From Coemansia sp. RSA 922 (taxonomy: Eukaryota > Kickxellomycota > Kickxellomycetes > Kickxellales > Kickxellaceae): DNA of 31,701 bases. Within the stretch, counting starts at the first letter, position 1. Each line of letters begins with the position of its first letter. Under the pieces are notes generated by a model that worked only from the letters and a program-made list of their open reading frames with translations, was not told the DNA's origin and ran no database searches. Location: NCBI GenBank assembly GCA_027577415.1, contig JANBQS010000135.1, positions 1 through 31,701 of the forward strand. Reading direction: 5' to 3'. Made by a program: the position numbers and the translations under genes. Of the stretch, positions 20,930 to 30,547 are shown piece by piece.

Positions 20930-22666
20930 ATGGCTTTCGAGTTTATGCCAAGCGCAGAGGTGCAGAGCGGTCCCAAGCACCGGCTGTCAGGCGACAGAAC
21001 AACAGGCTCTGATGCCGACGAAAATAAGATCCACACTGACGAGACCACCACTCGTAATCTCGCAGCCGACTCTTCTGACACAGATAAGACCAAAGCCAAG
21101 GTCAAGGCGATTCTCACCAAATACAAACCGTGGTGGGTCGCAGTTATCTGGGCCCTGCTTACCGCCTTCTTTATCGCCGGACTTGTGCTCAAGAAAAAGA
21201 CCCAGACATCTGATGTACTGCCATTTATTTTCCTCTACGTTTTCGTATCGGGGCGCATTGCGTTTTACTACATCCCAACCGAGCCGCTGACTAGCCGCAT
21301 TGAGCATGTGTGGAACGCCACTAGCGGAGCCGTCGTCGCACGCGTATCCAAGCGCATTCGTTATCTAGTCGGCGGTGTAGCGCTACTGGCTCTGGTTCTG
21401 TCTGTGTCACTGTCGCTGCCCGTCCTTGAGGGAGAGAACCTGTTGCCGCGTATGCAGTCGTTTTTGGGTATTGTGGTCATCACTGGCTTGCTGGTAGCTA
21501 CATCGCGGCACCGTCGGCATATCAACTGGCGTACGGTTATCGTCGGCTACCTGTTGCAATTCTGCTTGGGCTGCATCGTCATGAAGACTCAGTGGGGCAG
21601 CGATCTGTTTACCTGGCTAGCTAACATTGCCTCTGGCTTCCTTGCATTCTCGCGGTTCGGCGCCGGTCTTCTCTTTGGACAAGCCGCACTGGACAGCCAT
21701 GCCATTGCTATAACCATGTTCCCCGTCATTATCTTCTTTGCGTCGTTTGTGCAAGTGATGTACTACTTGGGCGGTGTACAGTGGCTGCTTAAGCGCATGG
21801 GCTGGTTCTTCTACAAGGTTTTGGATACCTCGGGCGCGGAGGCTATTGTTGCTTCGGCCTCGCCGTTTATTGGACAGAGCGAGAACACGCTGCTGGTCAA
21901 GGACTACTTGGAGCACATGACAAACTCTGAGCTCCACGCCTGTATGACCGCCGGTTTTGCGACGATTAGCGGATCCGTCTTCCAGGCCTATGTAGCGCTG
22001 GGCGTTGACGCCAAGAGTTTGATTACGGCTTGCATCATGTCGATCCCCTGCTCTCTGGCGCTGAGCAAGATTCGGTACCCCGAGCGTGAGGAGCCTTTGA
22101 CTCGAGGCAAAGTGGTTTTGTCCAAGCGCGAAAAGGAAGCCAACGTCCTGCATGCCATGGGCAACGGTGCTGCTACTGGCGTGCATCTCTCTCTATTGAT
22201 TCTGGCGACGATTATCGGTATGGTATCGCTCATCTATGCTATCAACTTTTTGCTGACATGGCTGGGCCAGTTCATTGGCATTCCGGACCTGACCTTGGAG
22301 CTGATTCTTGGATATATCTTCTACCCGCTGACGTGGCTGCTTGGCGTCCCCGGAAAAGACGTTTTGTCCGTTTCGAAGCTGCTCGGCTTGAAGCTGGTGA
22401 GCAACGAGTTTGTCGCCTACTCGCAGCTGGCGGGCTTCTCTGGTAGTCCTGCGATAAGGGATACGCTTAGCGAGCGAAGCGTGTTGATTGCCGAGTTCTC
22501 CCTTGCTGGATTTGCTAACACTGGGTCGGTTGCTCAAGTTATTGCTGCTATCGGCTCTCTGGCTCCTTCGCGCAAGGCCGATGTGTCGCGGCTGGCAGTG
22601 AGCGCGTGTTTGACAGGAGCTATTGCAACAATGATGACTGCTGCAATCGTCTCGATGATTTATTAG
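20930..22666 (+). CDS. Concentrative nucleoside transporter (CNT), copy 1
   Basis: Cation-coupled nucleoside importer of the CNT/SLC28 family, 578 residues, one exon. A polar N-terminal tail (about 1-60) precedes many membrane spans. Family motifs: the first hairpin GQSENTLLVKDY (GQSE at about 315-318), ELHACMTAGFATISGS, NEFVAY (E493) and GFANTGS. In the bacterial homolog vcCNT, the hairpin Gln/Thr/Glu contacts the base, and the later Glu, Asn and Ser contact the ribose. All equivalents are present here, so normal nucleoside transport is expected, probably at the plasma membrane. It forms a head-to-tail tandem with a second copy starting 557 bases downstream. Confidence 0.92.
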   Translation: MAFEFMPSAEVQSGPKHRLSGDRTTGSDADENKIHTDETTTRNLAADSSDTDKTKAKVKAILTKYKPWWVAVIWALLTAFFIAGLVLKKKTQTSDVLPFIFLYVFVSGRIAFYYIPTEPLTSRIEHVWNATSGAVVARVSKRIRYLVGGVALLALVLSVSLSLPVLEGENLLPRMQSFLGIVVITGLLVATSRHRRHINWRTVIVGYLLQFCLGCIVMKTQWGSDLFTWLANIASGFLAFSRFGAGLLFGQAALDSHAIAITMFPVIIFFASFVQVMYYLGGVQWLLKRMGWFFYKVLDTSGAEAIVASASPFIGQSENTLLVKDYLEHMTNSELHACMTAGFATISGSVFQAYVALGVDAKSLITACIMSIPCSLALSKIRYPEREEPLTRGKVVLSKREKEANVLHAMGNGAATGVHLSLLILATIIGMVSLIYAINFLLTWLGQFIGIPDLTLELILGYIFYPLTWLLGVPGKDVLSVSKLLGLKLVSNEFVAYSQLAGFSGSPAIRDTLSERSVLIAEFSLAGFANTGSVAQVIAAIGSLAPSRKADVSRLAVSACLTGAIATMMTAAIVSMIY

Positions 22667-23223
22667 TGCATCTTGAGATAAATTTGAGTACTGTTTGTAT
22701 CGTTTTGTTTTTTATATATTCAAAATATGTTTGTTAATCTTCAAGTGCACTTTGATCATTAGACACCAGCCACAGACTAGCGCCAAGCCCTATATGCTAT
22801 TGTTTAGACGATGCGGGTGGCGTAGGGATAGGGCATGTCAAAGCCCATGAGGCAGCCTAGTTTGATTGTTGGTGGGTCCCAAGGTCAAATACAGCCGCAG
22901 GTTTTAACTCAAAATCTGACAGAAATAGCAGTGCTCCTTGGCGCTTACCATCCCAAGGGCAGAAAACTCCCTTTGTCTGTCCCCTCATGTTTTGTTAGAC
23001 AAGGCGTAAAGAACAAGCGAAAACTAAAAAGCAGTGGCTGAAAAGGATGACAAGCTAGTGAAGCTGATAGATGGCGCCGAAAATATCTTATAACAGACAC
23101 ACGCCTCCTTTGAGTGACTAAACGCTGTGTACACACATCTCTTTTCTCTGAGCACCCTTCATTTACTCATTGTATTTCTCTACACTTTTATACCATCCCC
23201 TTTCCACTTTTTTTTTACAACAT
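22667..23223. other. Spacer between the two CNT genes
   Basis: About 560 bases. It should carry the terminator of copy 1 and the promoter of copy 2. An AT-rich stretch lies just before the ATG. No gene is seen. Confidence 0.5.
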
Positions 23224-24966
23224 ATGGATGGACCGATCACCCATCAAGTCAGCGACGACACTACGGATGCCCTCGCAGCACCTAATTTATCCAAGCCCGG
23301 CTCTCAATTAAGCGCAGAGAAAAACGGCGGTGGCAACAGCAGTCAGACCAATATATCGGCATCATTCGAGTCCAAGCATGGCTGGGATATTTCAAGACTA
23401 GTGCGCAAGAGTTGGAGTCAGTACAAGTTCGTTTGGGCGCTAGCCATTTGGGCCATTCTCACAGGATACTTTATTGCATCGCTGGCACTAAAGAGAATGA
23501 CCCAGCTCTCAGACATCCTGCCCTTTATATTCCTGTACGCGTTTGTATCGGGCAAGATGCTATTTGCGTTTATTGGTACGTCTTTCCTGACCCGACCGCT
23601 TTCAACCGCCAGTCAGAGCATACAGTCTAGAGCCCAACGCATCCCACTTCGACTGCGCTATCTCCTTGGAGCGGTAGTGCTTGTTGCTATCGTGCTTTCG
23701 GTTTCTTTGACTATTCCCGAAAACAATGTTGGGCGCCGCATCGACCGCATGCAGTCATTCTTAGGGATCATAATCATCTTGCTCGTCATGACAGCTACGT
23801 CGACGCGTCCAAGAAGCATCCAGTGGCGCACAGTCTATGTGGGACTCCTTTTGCAGTTTTGTCTCGGCTGTATCGTAATCAAAACTAAGTGGGGCAACGA
23901 CTTTTTCACTTGGCTAGCCAGCATGGCCAGCGGCTTGCTAGACTTTGCCAACTACGGAACCAAGTTCTTGCTGGGAGACAGTATTGGCAGTCTCGACATT
24001 TTTGTTATAACCGTATTCCCTGCCGTCATATTCTTTTCGGCGTTCATACAGGTCGTACAGTATCTAGGCGGCATACAGTGGATAATCAAGAAGCTTGGCT
24101 GGGCATTCCAACAATTGCTTGGCACGTCGGGTACCGAGTCTATGGTTGCGGCGGCGTCTCCGTTCTTGGGCATTAGTGAAAATGTCTTGCTCGTAAAGGA
24201 CTATATCGAACATATGACGTGCTCAGAGCTCCACGCGTGTATGACCGCTGGGTTTGCTACGATTAGCGGTTCGACATTGCAAGGATACATTGCGATGGGT
24301 GTTGATGCCAAGAACATTATTACGGCTTGCGTCATGTCCATTCCATGCTCGCTGGCGCTGAGCAAGCTTCGGTACCCAGAGACCGAAGAGTCACTGACAC
24401 GCGGCGTGATGGTTGACCCGCCACGGAACACAGACGAGGCCAACATCTTGCACGCACTGGCCAATGGTGCAGCTATCGGCATCAACCTCAGCCTGCTGAT
24501 ATCGGCCAACCTTATCGCCATCATAGCGCTGGTCAACTTGATCGACTTTTTGCTGACATGGCTGGGCCAGTTCGTCACCATCCACCAGCTAACGCTCGAG
24601 CTCATTCTGGGCTATGTTCTGTACCCGTATGCGTGGCTGCTGGGCGTACCGCACAAGGACATTTTGAACGTATCTCAGCTGTTGGGCCTCAAGTTCATCA
24701 CGAATGAGTTTGTCGCATATCAGAGACTCACTGGGGAGACAAATGGCCCAGCATTAAAGACATTGCTTTCGAGTCGCGGACTGGCTATTGCAGAGTTTGC
24801 ATTGTGTGGGTTTGGAAACCTTGGAAGTATTGCAATAGAAATTGGCGTCATGAGCGCACTGGCTCCCTCGCGCAAGACCGATATCTCTCGCCTCGTACTT
24901 AGCGCCTGTATTACTGGCAGCATCGCCACAACAATAACTGCGGCGATCGTCTCGATGGTAATGTAG
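23224..24966 (+). CDS. Concentrative nucleoside transporter (CNT), copy 2
   Basis: 580 residues from the ATG at 23224. The frame is open to 23170, but that codon is TTG. It aligns along its whole length with copy 1 (shared blocks ELHACMTAGFATISGS, MSIPCSLALSK, LTWLGQF, TLELILGY, NEFVAY), so the pair is a tandem duplication that has since diverged. The ribose-side residues are kept (NEFVAY with Glu about 495, GFGNLGS). The first-hairpin motif reads GISE (about 316-319) instead of GQSE: the Gln that contacts the base in vcCNT is Ile here. This predicts altered base preference or a different substrate. The stop is 53 bases from the stop of convergent ILV2. Confidence 0.92.
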   Translation: MDGPITHQVSDDTTDALAAPNLSKPGSQLSAEKNGGGNSSQTNISASFESKHGWDISRLVRKSWSQYKFVWALAIWAILTGYFIASLALKRMTQLSDILPFIFLYAFVSGKMLFAFIGTSFLTRPLSTASQSIQSRAQRIPLRLRYLLGAVVLVAIVLSVSLTIPENNVGRRIDRMQSFLGIIIILLVMTATSTRPRSIQWRTVYVGLLLQFCLGCIVIKTKWGNDFFTWLASMASGLLDFANYGTKFLLGDSIGSLDIFVITVFPAVIFFSAFIQVVQYLGGIQWIIKKLGWAFQQLLGTSGTESMVAAASPFLGISENVLLVKDYIEHMTCSELHACMTAGFATISGSTLQGYIAMGVDAKNIITACVMSIPCSLALSKLRYPETEESLTRGVMVDPPRNTDEANILHALANGAAIGINLSLLISANLIAIIALVNLIDFLLTWLGQFVTIHQLTLELILGYVLYPYAWLLGVPHKDILNVSQLLGLKFITNEFVAYQRLTGETNGPALKTLLSSRGLAIAEFALCGFGNLGSIAIEIGVMSALAPSRKTDISRLVLSACITGSIATTITAAIVSMVM

Positions 24967-25018
24967 CATATAGAGCGTGTGATATGAATATATTGAAAAC
25001 ATAAAAAATGATGTCACT

Positions 25019-27489
25019 TTAGAACTCCACCTTTTGGCCGTTGCCAAGGACCATCTCGTGCAGGGCCTTGCCACCAGGAGCCATCGGATAGACGTGCTCC
25101 GAAGCGTCGACAACGGCCTCAAGCATAACTGGCCCGGGCTCCTTGAGGAACTCCTCAATGGCATGAGGCAGGTCGTTGAGATTTGTGACCTTCATGCCGC
25201 GGACGCCCATGGCTTCAGCGAGCTTGACAAAGTCCGGATTGCGCATAGGCGTGTGGGAATAGCGCTTGTCGTAGAAGAGGTCCTGCCACTGCTTGACCAT
25301 GCCCTGGAAGTTGTTGTTGAGGACCAGCTGCTTGGCGGCAATGCCGTACTGCGCCTGCGTGGCCATCTCCATGGCAGTCATGGAGAAGGACCCGTCGCCG
25401 TCAATGTTGATGACAGTCTTATCGGGCGCACCGACCTTGGCGCCAATGGCTGCTGGCACTCCAAAGCCCATTGTGCCCAGGCCGCCGGATGTGACAAAGG
25501 TGCGTGGATAGCGCCAGCGGTAGTACTGAGCAGTCCACATCTGGTGCTGGCCAACACCGGTGGTCAGAATAGTGTTGTGCTTCTCAGACTCGAGCTGGCG
25601 ATTGAGCTCAACAATGACCGACTGCGGCTTGAGGTCGCGCGACGGGTCAGCTTCGGCAGTGTAGGAGAAGGGATATTTGGACTTCCATGTCGCGATCTTG
25701 TCGAACCACAGACCGCGCTCGCGGTGCTCAATGTGGGGGAGAAGCGCGGCAATGTTCTCGCCAACATCGCCCTCGACGGCAACGTCTGCGTTGACGGTCT
25801 TGTTGATGTTCTTGGGCAGAATGTCAAAGTGCACGATTCCGCCACGGCCCTCAAGCGCGGCTTGCTTGGCAGCTGGCGCAAAGTAGCGCAGATTACCAGT
25901 AACACGGTCGTCAAAGCGCGCACCGAGCGCAAGCACCAGGTCGGCGCTTTGGATGGCCAGGTTGGCGTAGACGCTGCCGTGCATGCCCAGCATGTGCAGA
26001 CTCTTAGGGTCCAGCTCGTCGAACGCGCCCAGGCCCATCAGCGTTGTAGTGACAGGGATGTTGGCCTTATCAGCAAACTCGCGCAGCATGCGCCAGCCAT
26101 TTGGCGATGTCAGCACGCCGTGGCCAGCGTAGATGACTGGGCGCGCAGCGCCGTTGCACAGCTCAGCCACACGCTCCAGGGTGTCGCGGTGGACGCGCGC
26201 CGGGTCGTGGGCTCCGGACCGGCCAATGCTCTCGGGCATGGGACGCGAGGGCAGGAACGGACGTGCGTTGGGGATGGCACGGCTCAACACGCCGCCAGTG
26301 ACGTCCTTGGGCAGGTCGACCAGCACTGGGCCGGGGCGGCCAGACATGGCGATTTCAAAGGCCTCGTTGATGCGGCGAGGCAGCTCGGCAATGTCCTTGA
26401 CCATGACGTTCCACTTTGTGCAAGCGCGCGAGATGCCCACAATGTCGGCTTCTTGGAACGCATCTGTACCGATAGCTGCTGTTGGCACCTGGCCACTGAA
26501 CACGATGAGCGGCACGCCGTCCGACAGAGCGTCCTGCAGGGGCGTGATAATGTTGGTTGCTCCTGGACCAGATGTCACTAGCACAACTCCGGGCTTGCCA
26601 GTGACGCGCGCGTATGCCTCGGCCATATGCCCTGCACCCTGCTCGTGGCGCGGCAGGATAAAGTCAAAGTAGCTCGAGTTGTGGATGGCATCAAACACGG
26701 GCAGAATGGCTCCTCCCGGGTATCCAAACACCTTCTCGACGCCATGCCGCAGCATCATCTCGTGGAAGATCTCGCCGCCAGTCATGCCAACAAAGCTATC
26801 GTCGTACTCCTTCTCGCCGCGTTGTGCCAGGGGCTGTGCTGGCGACCACCGCTGAGCGCTACCAGCCTTGACGGGCTGTGCTGCACCAGTAGCAGCACCG
26901 GGAGTTGCGGCGTGGGCGCTCTCTTGCATCCTACAGAGTCAAGGCAATAGGCATTTTTAAGCTTTAGCAATGGCTTGCGGTATATATAAAAAATGGCGCA
27001 TGGCTATTGGCTACCAGCGTTGCCGATGCAGGTAGGTGGCACGGTGCAGGAGAAGAAAAAAAGATATGCAGTGAACAATGGCGCCTCGCCTGTGCTCAGC
27101 TAATTGCCTGCTTCGTTTGGTCTATCCCCATTTGGACAGCGAGGCTGATTAGGATGGATAAGGGCGATTGGGATGGGAGAGAGATAGCACGCTGGACAGC
27201 AATGTATAGATAAACGCCGTGAATGGAAGAAGGGCACTCATAGACACGGGACGCTCGCAATCAAACGTCAGTGATCGACGCAATACGCGGAGACACTCGC
27301 GATAGCAAAGAATACAGGAGCAAGCTGTAGTGGTACTTACGGTGTGGTGGTCTTGAACCTCCGTTGGTGGTGTGCTGAGACCGCCTTGAGCGCTGAAGAG
27401 GCAACGGCCACTTGACGTCTGCTGAGCCCAGAGGCTGCCGAAGCAGCAATCGTAGCCATCGATGTCGTTGACTTTGACGCTAGAGCCAT
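25019..27489 (-). CDS. ILV2: Acetolactate synthase catalytic subunit (two exons)
   Basis: A ThDP/FAD/Mg enzyme that makes 2-acetolactate and 2-aceto-2-hydroxybutyrate, the first common step of Val/Leu/Ile synthesis. Exon 1 is 27341-27489, exon 2 is 25019-26930, giving 686 residues. Exon 1 encodes a Ser/Ala/Arg-rich mitochondrial presequence (MALASKSTTSMATIAAS..., with RRQ and RRF). The catalytic Glu is at 146 in LPRHEQGAGHMAEAYAR. The ThDP motif begins with GDG at about 561 and ends with LNNN. FAD-region RFDDRVTG is present. Herbicide-contact positions appear wild type (YPGGAILP, GQVPTAAIGTDAFQEAD, VKQWQDLFY). An ATATAAG element lies at 27612-27618, and paired Gcn4-type sites lie at 27931-27952. 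It is followed upstream by two genes for its regulatory subunit. Confidence 0.97.
26931..27340 (-). other. ILV2 intron 1
   Basis: 410 bases, GTAAGT donor after the presequence exon and TGTAG acceptor. It joins codon CC|G in phase, one codon before an internal ATG (26927-26929). A TATATATA element sits inside at 26981-26988, about 55 bases before that ATG. Confidence 0.85.
26981..26988 (-). promoter_or_regulatory. TATA-like element inside ILV2 intron 1
   Basis: The sequence is a palindromic TATATATA. Its distance to the exon-2 ATG (about 55 bases) is like that of the TATA at 12986 to its ATG. If used, transcription from here would give an enzyme without the presequence. This is a hypothesis only. 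Confidence 0.25.
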
Positions 27490-27611
27490 TTTGTGTTGAG
27501 TATCGAGGAGTATAGAATAATTGCAAAAAAAGAGAGAGGAGAGAAGAGAGAAGGTGCAATGTGCGTGTCTTGTTCTCGTCGTTGACTAGCTTTTCAAGGT
27601 GGGGGAGAGAG

Positions 27612-27618
27612 CTTATAT
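27612..27618 (-). promoter_or_regulatory. ILV2 TATA-like element
   Basis: ATATAAG on the minus strand, about 125 bases before the ILV2 ATG. Confidence 0.4.
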
Positions 27619-27930
27619 CCGGTTATTGTCGCTGCAGAGCTGCTGGATGTTCCGGGCCTCGAAGAAAGAAAAAGACTTTTTTTCGCAGAAAAAAGGATGG
27701 GGAGAGGAGAAGTACAGTTAACCTCTCGCATGTCTTGGGCCTACTAGCGAGTCCCGTCATTTATACGGAAAAAAAAAGTCGCGGAGGGGTGGTGGCCCAG
27801 GCGCGTACTTGCACGTTAGAAAATTATTTTTTGGGTTTGTGCGGCGGGATCAGGCCAGTCGCAAAGCAGCAATTGTTCGCCTTGGGCTGTCACAAGCTGC
27901 AGCTCCGCTGTTGGCAATTATCCAGATTTG

Positions 27931-27952
27931 TGAGTCATGTCTATATGACTCA
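27931..27952. promoter_or_regulatory. Paired Gcn4-type sites in the ILV2 promoter
   Basis: TGAGTCA (27931-27937) and TGACTCA (27946-27952) are both exact consensus sites for Gcn4/CpcA bZIP factors of general amino acid control. Extended by one base each, they form a perfect inverted repeat with 8-base arms and a 6-base spacer. They lie about 450 bases upstream of the ILV2 ATG, between ILV2 and the first ILV6 gene. Confidence 0.65.
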
Positions 27953-28065
27953 GGGCTCTAAAGTAGGACTGCTTTTTTCACCTCCGAAGAAGGTCGGTAA
28001 GCGGGGCTGGTCGTGGAGAAGAAAAGTTTTTTATTTGGTCTCAAAGACTTTGTTGTAGTGGTGCT

Positions 28066-29004
28066 TTAGCTGGGTGGCAGGTTGGACAGATCAGGCAAGT
28101 CGTCGTGGCTGATAGTGGCCTGGGGCGACGACTGCTCGCTCTCGAACAGCGTGATGTTGCCCGAGCGCGGCATAGCCATGATACCAGATCTGACTGCCTC
28201 GAGGATGCCAAAGGGGCGGACAAGCTTGAGGAAGGCGTCGACTCGGTCGCTCTTGGCGTTAATCGACACCACAGCAGTGTTCTGCGCAACATCGAGGATC
28301 TCGCCGTTGAACAAGTCAGCCAGCTGCTTGAGCGCGTGCAGTCGGTCCTGCGAGTCAATGAACGCGTTATCGCTCAATGCCTCAGCGCCCTCCTCTGCGC
28401 TCGCCGCCACACTACCACCCTCCTGCGGCCTGACAATACTGACTTTGACCAGCAGTGACTCGCGCTCAATAATTCGCGTGTGCCCGTAGTCCAGTACGGC
28501 CCACACTGGCACCAGGTCTTCGAGCTGCTTCTTGGCCTGCTCCATGACGATCGCCGGTCCCTTGAGTACCAACGTCATACGGCTCAGTCCAGGAACTTCG
28601 GTTTTGCTGGCCACAAGCGAGTCAATGTTGAATCCGCGTGCCGCCATGACACCCGTTACTCGCGAGAGAACTCCAGGCTCGTCCTGCGCTAGGCAGTCTA
28701 GGATGTGTCGCTCTGTCTGCATCTTGGGCGCAATCGGCGTGTTGTACAAAATGTTTGACACTGCCTGCTCTGCTGCCGACGGACCTACCTCTACCCGTGG
28801 CAACCGACGTAGCTGCCGAGGATGCTGCTGCTTGAACTCCATTGCTGCTGTCGAGCTCTCGTTAACCTTGCTGCCATTGTTGTTCTGTTCCTTGCCCTTT
28901 GCTGCAGCTGCTGCGCCATTAGTGCTCATGGCGCGTGCCGCCGCAACTACTACCGATGGTACTCTGCCCAGTCCCTTGGGCGCAATAACTAGTCGGGTAA
29001 ACAT
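28066..29004 (-). CDS. ILV6: Acetolactate synthase regulatory subunit, copy 1
   Basis: It binds the Ilv2 catalytic subunit, stimulates it and confers valine feedback inhibition (known for yeast Ilv6). 312 residues from the ATG at 29002-29004, no intron. The N-terminus (MFTRLVIAPKGLGRVPSVV) looks like a mitochondrial presequence, followed by a low-complexity linker. The ACT domain lies at about 99-172 (DEPGVLSRVTGVMAARGFNIDSL, TEVPGLSRMTL). A second C-terminal ALS domain lies at about 182-275 (KSDRVDAFLKLVRPFGILEAVRSG). It ends DLSNLPPS. Another in-frame ATG exists at 29107-29109; the extra 35 residues are hydrophobic and leader-like, so I prefer 29004. The next gene upstream is a second copy. 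Confidence 0.93.
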   Translation of the reverse strand: MFTRLVIAPKGLGRVPSVVVAAARAMSTNGAAAAAKGKEQNNNGSKVNESSTAAMEFKQQHPRQLRRLPRVEVGPSAAEQAVSNILYNTPIAPKMQTERHILDCLAQDEPGVLSRVTGVMAARGFNIDSLVASKTEVPGLSRMTLVLKGPAIVMEQAKKQLEDLVPVWAVLDYGHTRIIERESLLVKVSIVRPQEGGSVAASAEEGAEALSDNAFIDSQDRLHALKQLADLFNGEILDVAQNTAVVSINAKSDRVDAFLKLVRPFGILEAVRSGIMAMPRSGNITLFESEQSSPQATISHDDLPDLSNLPPS

Positions 29005-29332
29005 TTGAGATAAATTGGTCGAGTGAAATATAAAAAATAATTGAATACTGAGTTTGCAAGGAAAGAAGAAGGAAAGCACGGTATTGGCTAACGCACTAGG
29101 GGCACACATCCTCCGGGTGAAAATTAGCGGACTGTTCCCGGCCTAGACTCGCATAAAAAAACTGGAGCCACTTCTCAAGACGATCACATGGCTGTGGTGA
29201 CTCAGTACGTACGTCTGACGTCGTGAATCATCACACATGTGCTCTGAGAGCAGCATACATGTGGATAAAAGTTGAACACATTTCCGATTTCAAATCTGCT
29301 TAGAAGGTCATTAGAGAATAGCTGGTCTGAGC
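29005..29332. other. Promoter region of ILV6 copy 1
   Basis: 330 bases. It holds a Gcn4-type site at 29198-29204, a CRE-like TGACGTC at 29216-29222, a palindromic CACATGTG at 29234-29241 and a GCTCTGAGAGC palindrome at 29241-29251. A TATA-like AT-rich stretch at 29025-29040 is very close to the chosen ATG. Confidence 0.45.
29198..29204. promoter_or_regulatory. Gcn4-type site upstream of ILV6 copy 1
   Basis: Exact TGACTCA heptamer, about 195 bases before the ATG at 29004. Confidence 0.6.
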
Positions 29333-30259
29333 TTAGCTAGGTGGCAGATGCGAGAGATCCGGAGCTGGACCGCTGCCAGCCTCCTCTTCGTCGGCAGGCG
29401 CATCTTGGTCCTCGTAGAGCGAGAGCTTGGCAGCACGCGACATGGCCATGCGGCCAGAGCGCGCAGCCTCAAGGATGCCAAAGGGCGCAGCAATCTTCAT
29501 GAAGGCGTCGACACGATCCGATTTGGCGCACAGCTCGACGATGCAGCACTCAGCACCGACATCAACGACCTTGGCGCCAAACATCGTCGCCAGATTGCGA
29601 ATGTATCCGAGACGTCGGCTACACTCGACGACCTGGATATGGGGCGGTGTTGCGCCAAAGTCGGCAGAACCCTCATTGCGCTGCTCCTCGGCCATCTGGC
29701 GCTCGCGCACGGCAGTTGGCGACAGAGGCTGGCGCGGTGTGCACGTGTTATCGCCACAGCTCAAGTGCTCAGGTCCCAAGGTGGATAGCTTGATGAGCAG
29801 GATCTCGCGCTCAACGACCTTGGCGTCGCTGAGATCGACGACAGCCCAGACCTGTGGTAGGTCCTCCAGCTGCTTGCGCGCTTGCTGCACCACGGCCTGC
29901 TCCCCCTTGACCGTTATCGTCATCCGACTCAGACCTGGGATCTCGGTGCGGCTGACAACCACGCTGTCAATGTTGTATCCGCGCGCTGCCATGATGCCAG
30001 TCGCTCGTGTTAGAATACCTGGCTCGTCTTGCATGAAGCAATTGAGCACATGGATGTGGTGAGACGTCTTTTGCGCTGTCGGAGTCTTGTAGATAATGTT
30101 GCTGACCGCATCGGCCGTCGAGGTGCCTCGTCCGTACCAGCTGCCTGACGATGGCGATTGCGGCTGGCCTGCCTTCCGTGTCGAGTGTCTGACTATAGTC
30201 AGAGTGTTGCTTGCGCGGGCGACCCTGAGCGCCGCTGCAACCGAGTGTCTGGCTAGCAT
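29333..30259 (-). CDS. ILV6: Acetolactate synthase regulatory subunit, copy 2
   Basis: 308 residues, no intron, ATG at 30257-30259. The N-terminus (MLARHSVAAALRVARAS) is a good mitochondrial presequence. The ACT domain is at about 67-142 (DEPGILTRATGIMAARGYNIDSV, TEIPGLSRMTI) and the C-terminal ALS domain has KSDRVDAFMKIAAPFGILEAARSG. It ends DLSHLPPS, almost as copy 1 does. It differs from copy 1 by a shorter N-terminal linker and by a longer Cys- and Pro-containing insert between the domains (CGDNTCTPRQPLSP). Both copies look functional. The two could form different Ilv2 complexes or a mixed regulatory complex. It shares a divergent promoter with ILV5. Confidence 0.93.
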   Translation of the reverse strand: MLARHSVAAALRVARASNTLTIVRHSTRKAGQPQSPSSGSWYGRGTSTADAVSNIIYKTPTAQKTSHHIHVLNCFMQDEPGILTRATGIMAARGYNIDSVVVSRTEIPGLSRMTITVKGEQAVVQQARKQLEDLPQVWAVVDLSDAKVVEREILLIKLSTLGPEHLSCGDNTCTPRQPLSPTAVRERQMAEEQRNEGSADFGATPPHIQVVECSRRLGYIRNLATMFGAKVVDVGAECCIVELCAKSDRVDAFMKIAAPFGILEAARSGRMAMSRAAKLSLYEDQDAPADEEEAGSGPAPDLSHLPPS

Positions 30260-30482
30260 TAGTGAGGCGTGTGTTTGCTAGTATCAGAGGTCTAAAACGA
30301 AGAAGGGGCTGTCGCTAGTAGTAAAAAATTTTAAACGTCGTTGAACAATGATTTAATGGGAAAAAAGAGGGCTTGCAGAGAAGAAGAAAAGCGATATACG
30401 AACAGAAACTTGCTTTGACACTCCAGGGTCATCCAGCCTCAATGCTAGGACTACGCAGATTTGGATGACACGACTATCCTGG

Positions 30483-30496
30483 CTCGGCGAGCCGAG
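30483..30496. promoter_or_regulatory. Inverted repeat CTCGGC-GA-GCCGAG
   Basis: A perfect 6-base arm palindrome with a 2-base spacer, about 230 bases before ILV6 copy 2. Its CGG triplet symmetry recalls Zn2Cys6 dimer sites, but the factor is unknown. Confidence 0.35.
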
Positions 30497-30547
30497 GGAG
30501 CCAAGCTCCGCCCGTCTCGCGACTTTCAGACGGAATCTGGTCTAGTG

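Larger units (their letters stand above)
27490..28065. other. ILV2 upstream region
   Basis: 575 bases between ILV2 and ILV6 copy 1. It holds the ILV2 leader, the TATA-like element, A-rich tracts and the paired Gcn4-type sites. A long plus-strand frame (27561-28058) is Lys/Arg-rich through A-tracts and is not gene-like. Confidence 0.5.

Noticed and set aside
23170..23223. N-terminal extension of CNT copy 2
   Set aside because: The first codon is TTG; ATG 23224 gives a length equal to copy 1.
25034..26581. 515-codon plus-strand frame
   Set aside because: It is antisense to ILV2, arises from codon bias of the real gene, and has no family features.
27561..28058. 165-codon plus-strand frame in the ILV2 promoter
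   Set aside because: Composition is set by A and G tracts (Lys/Arg runs); it covers the ILV2 promoter elements and has no domain.
29005..29109. N-terminal extension of ILV6 copy 1 to the ATG at 29107-29109
   Set aside because: The added residues are hydrophobic and leader-like; the following ATG gives a typical mitochondrial presequence.
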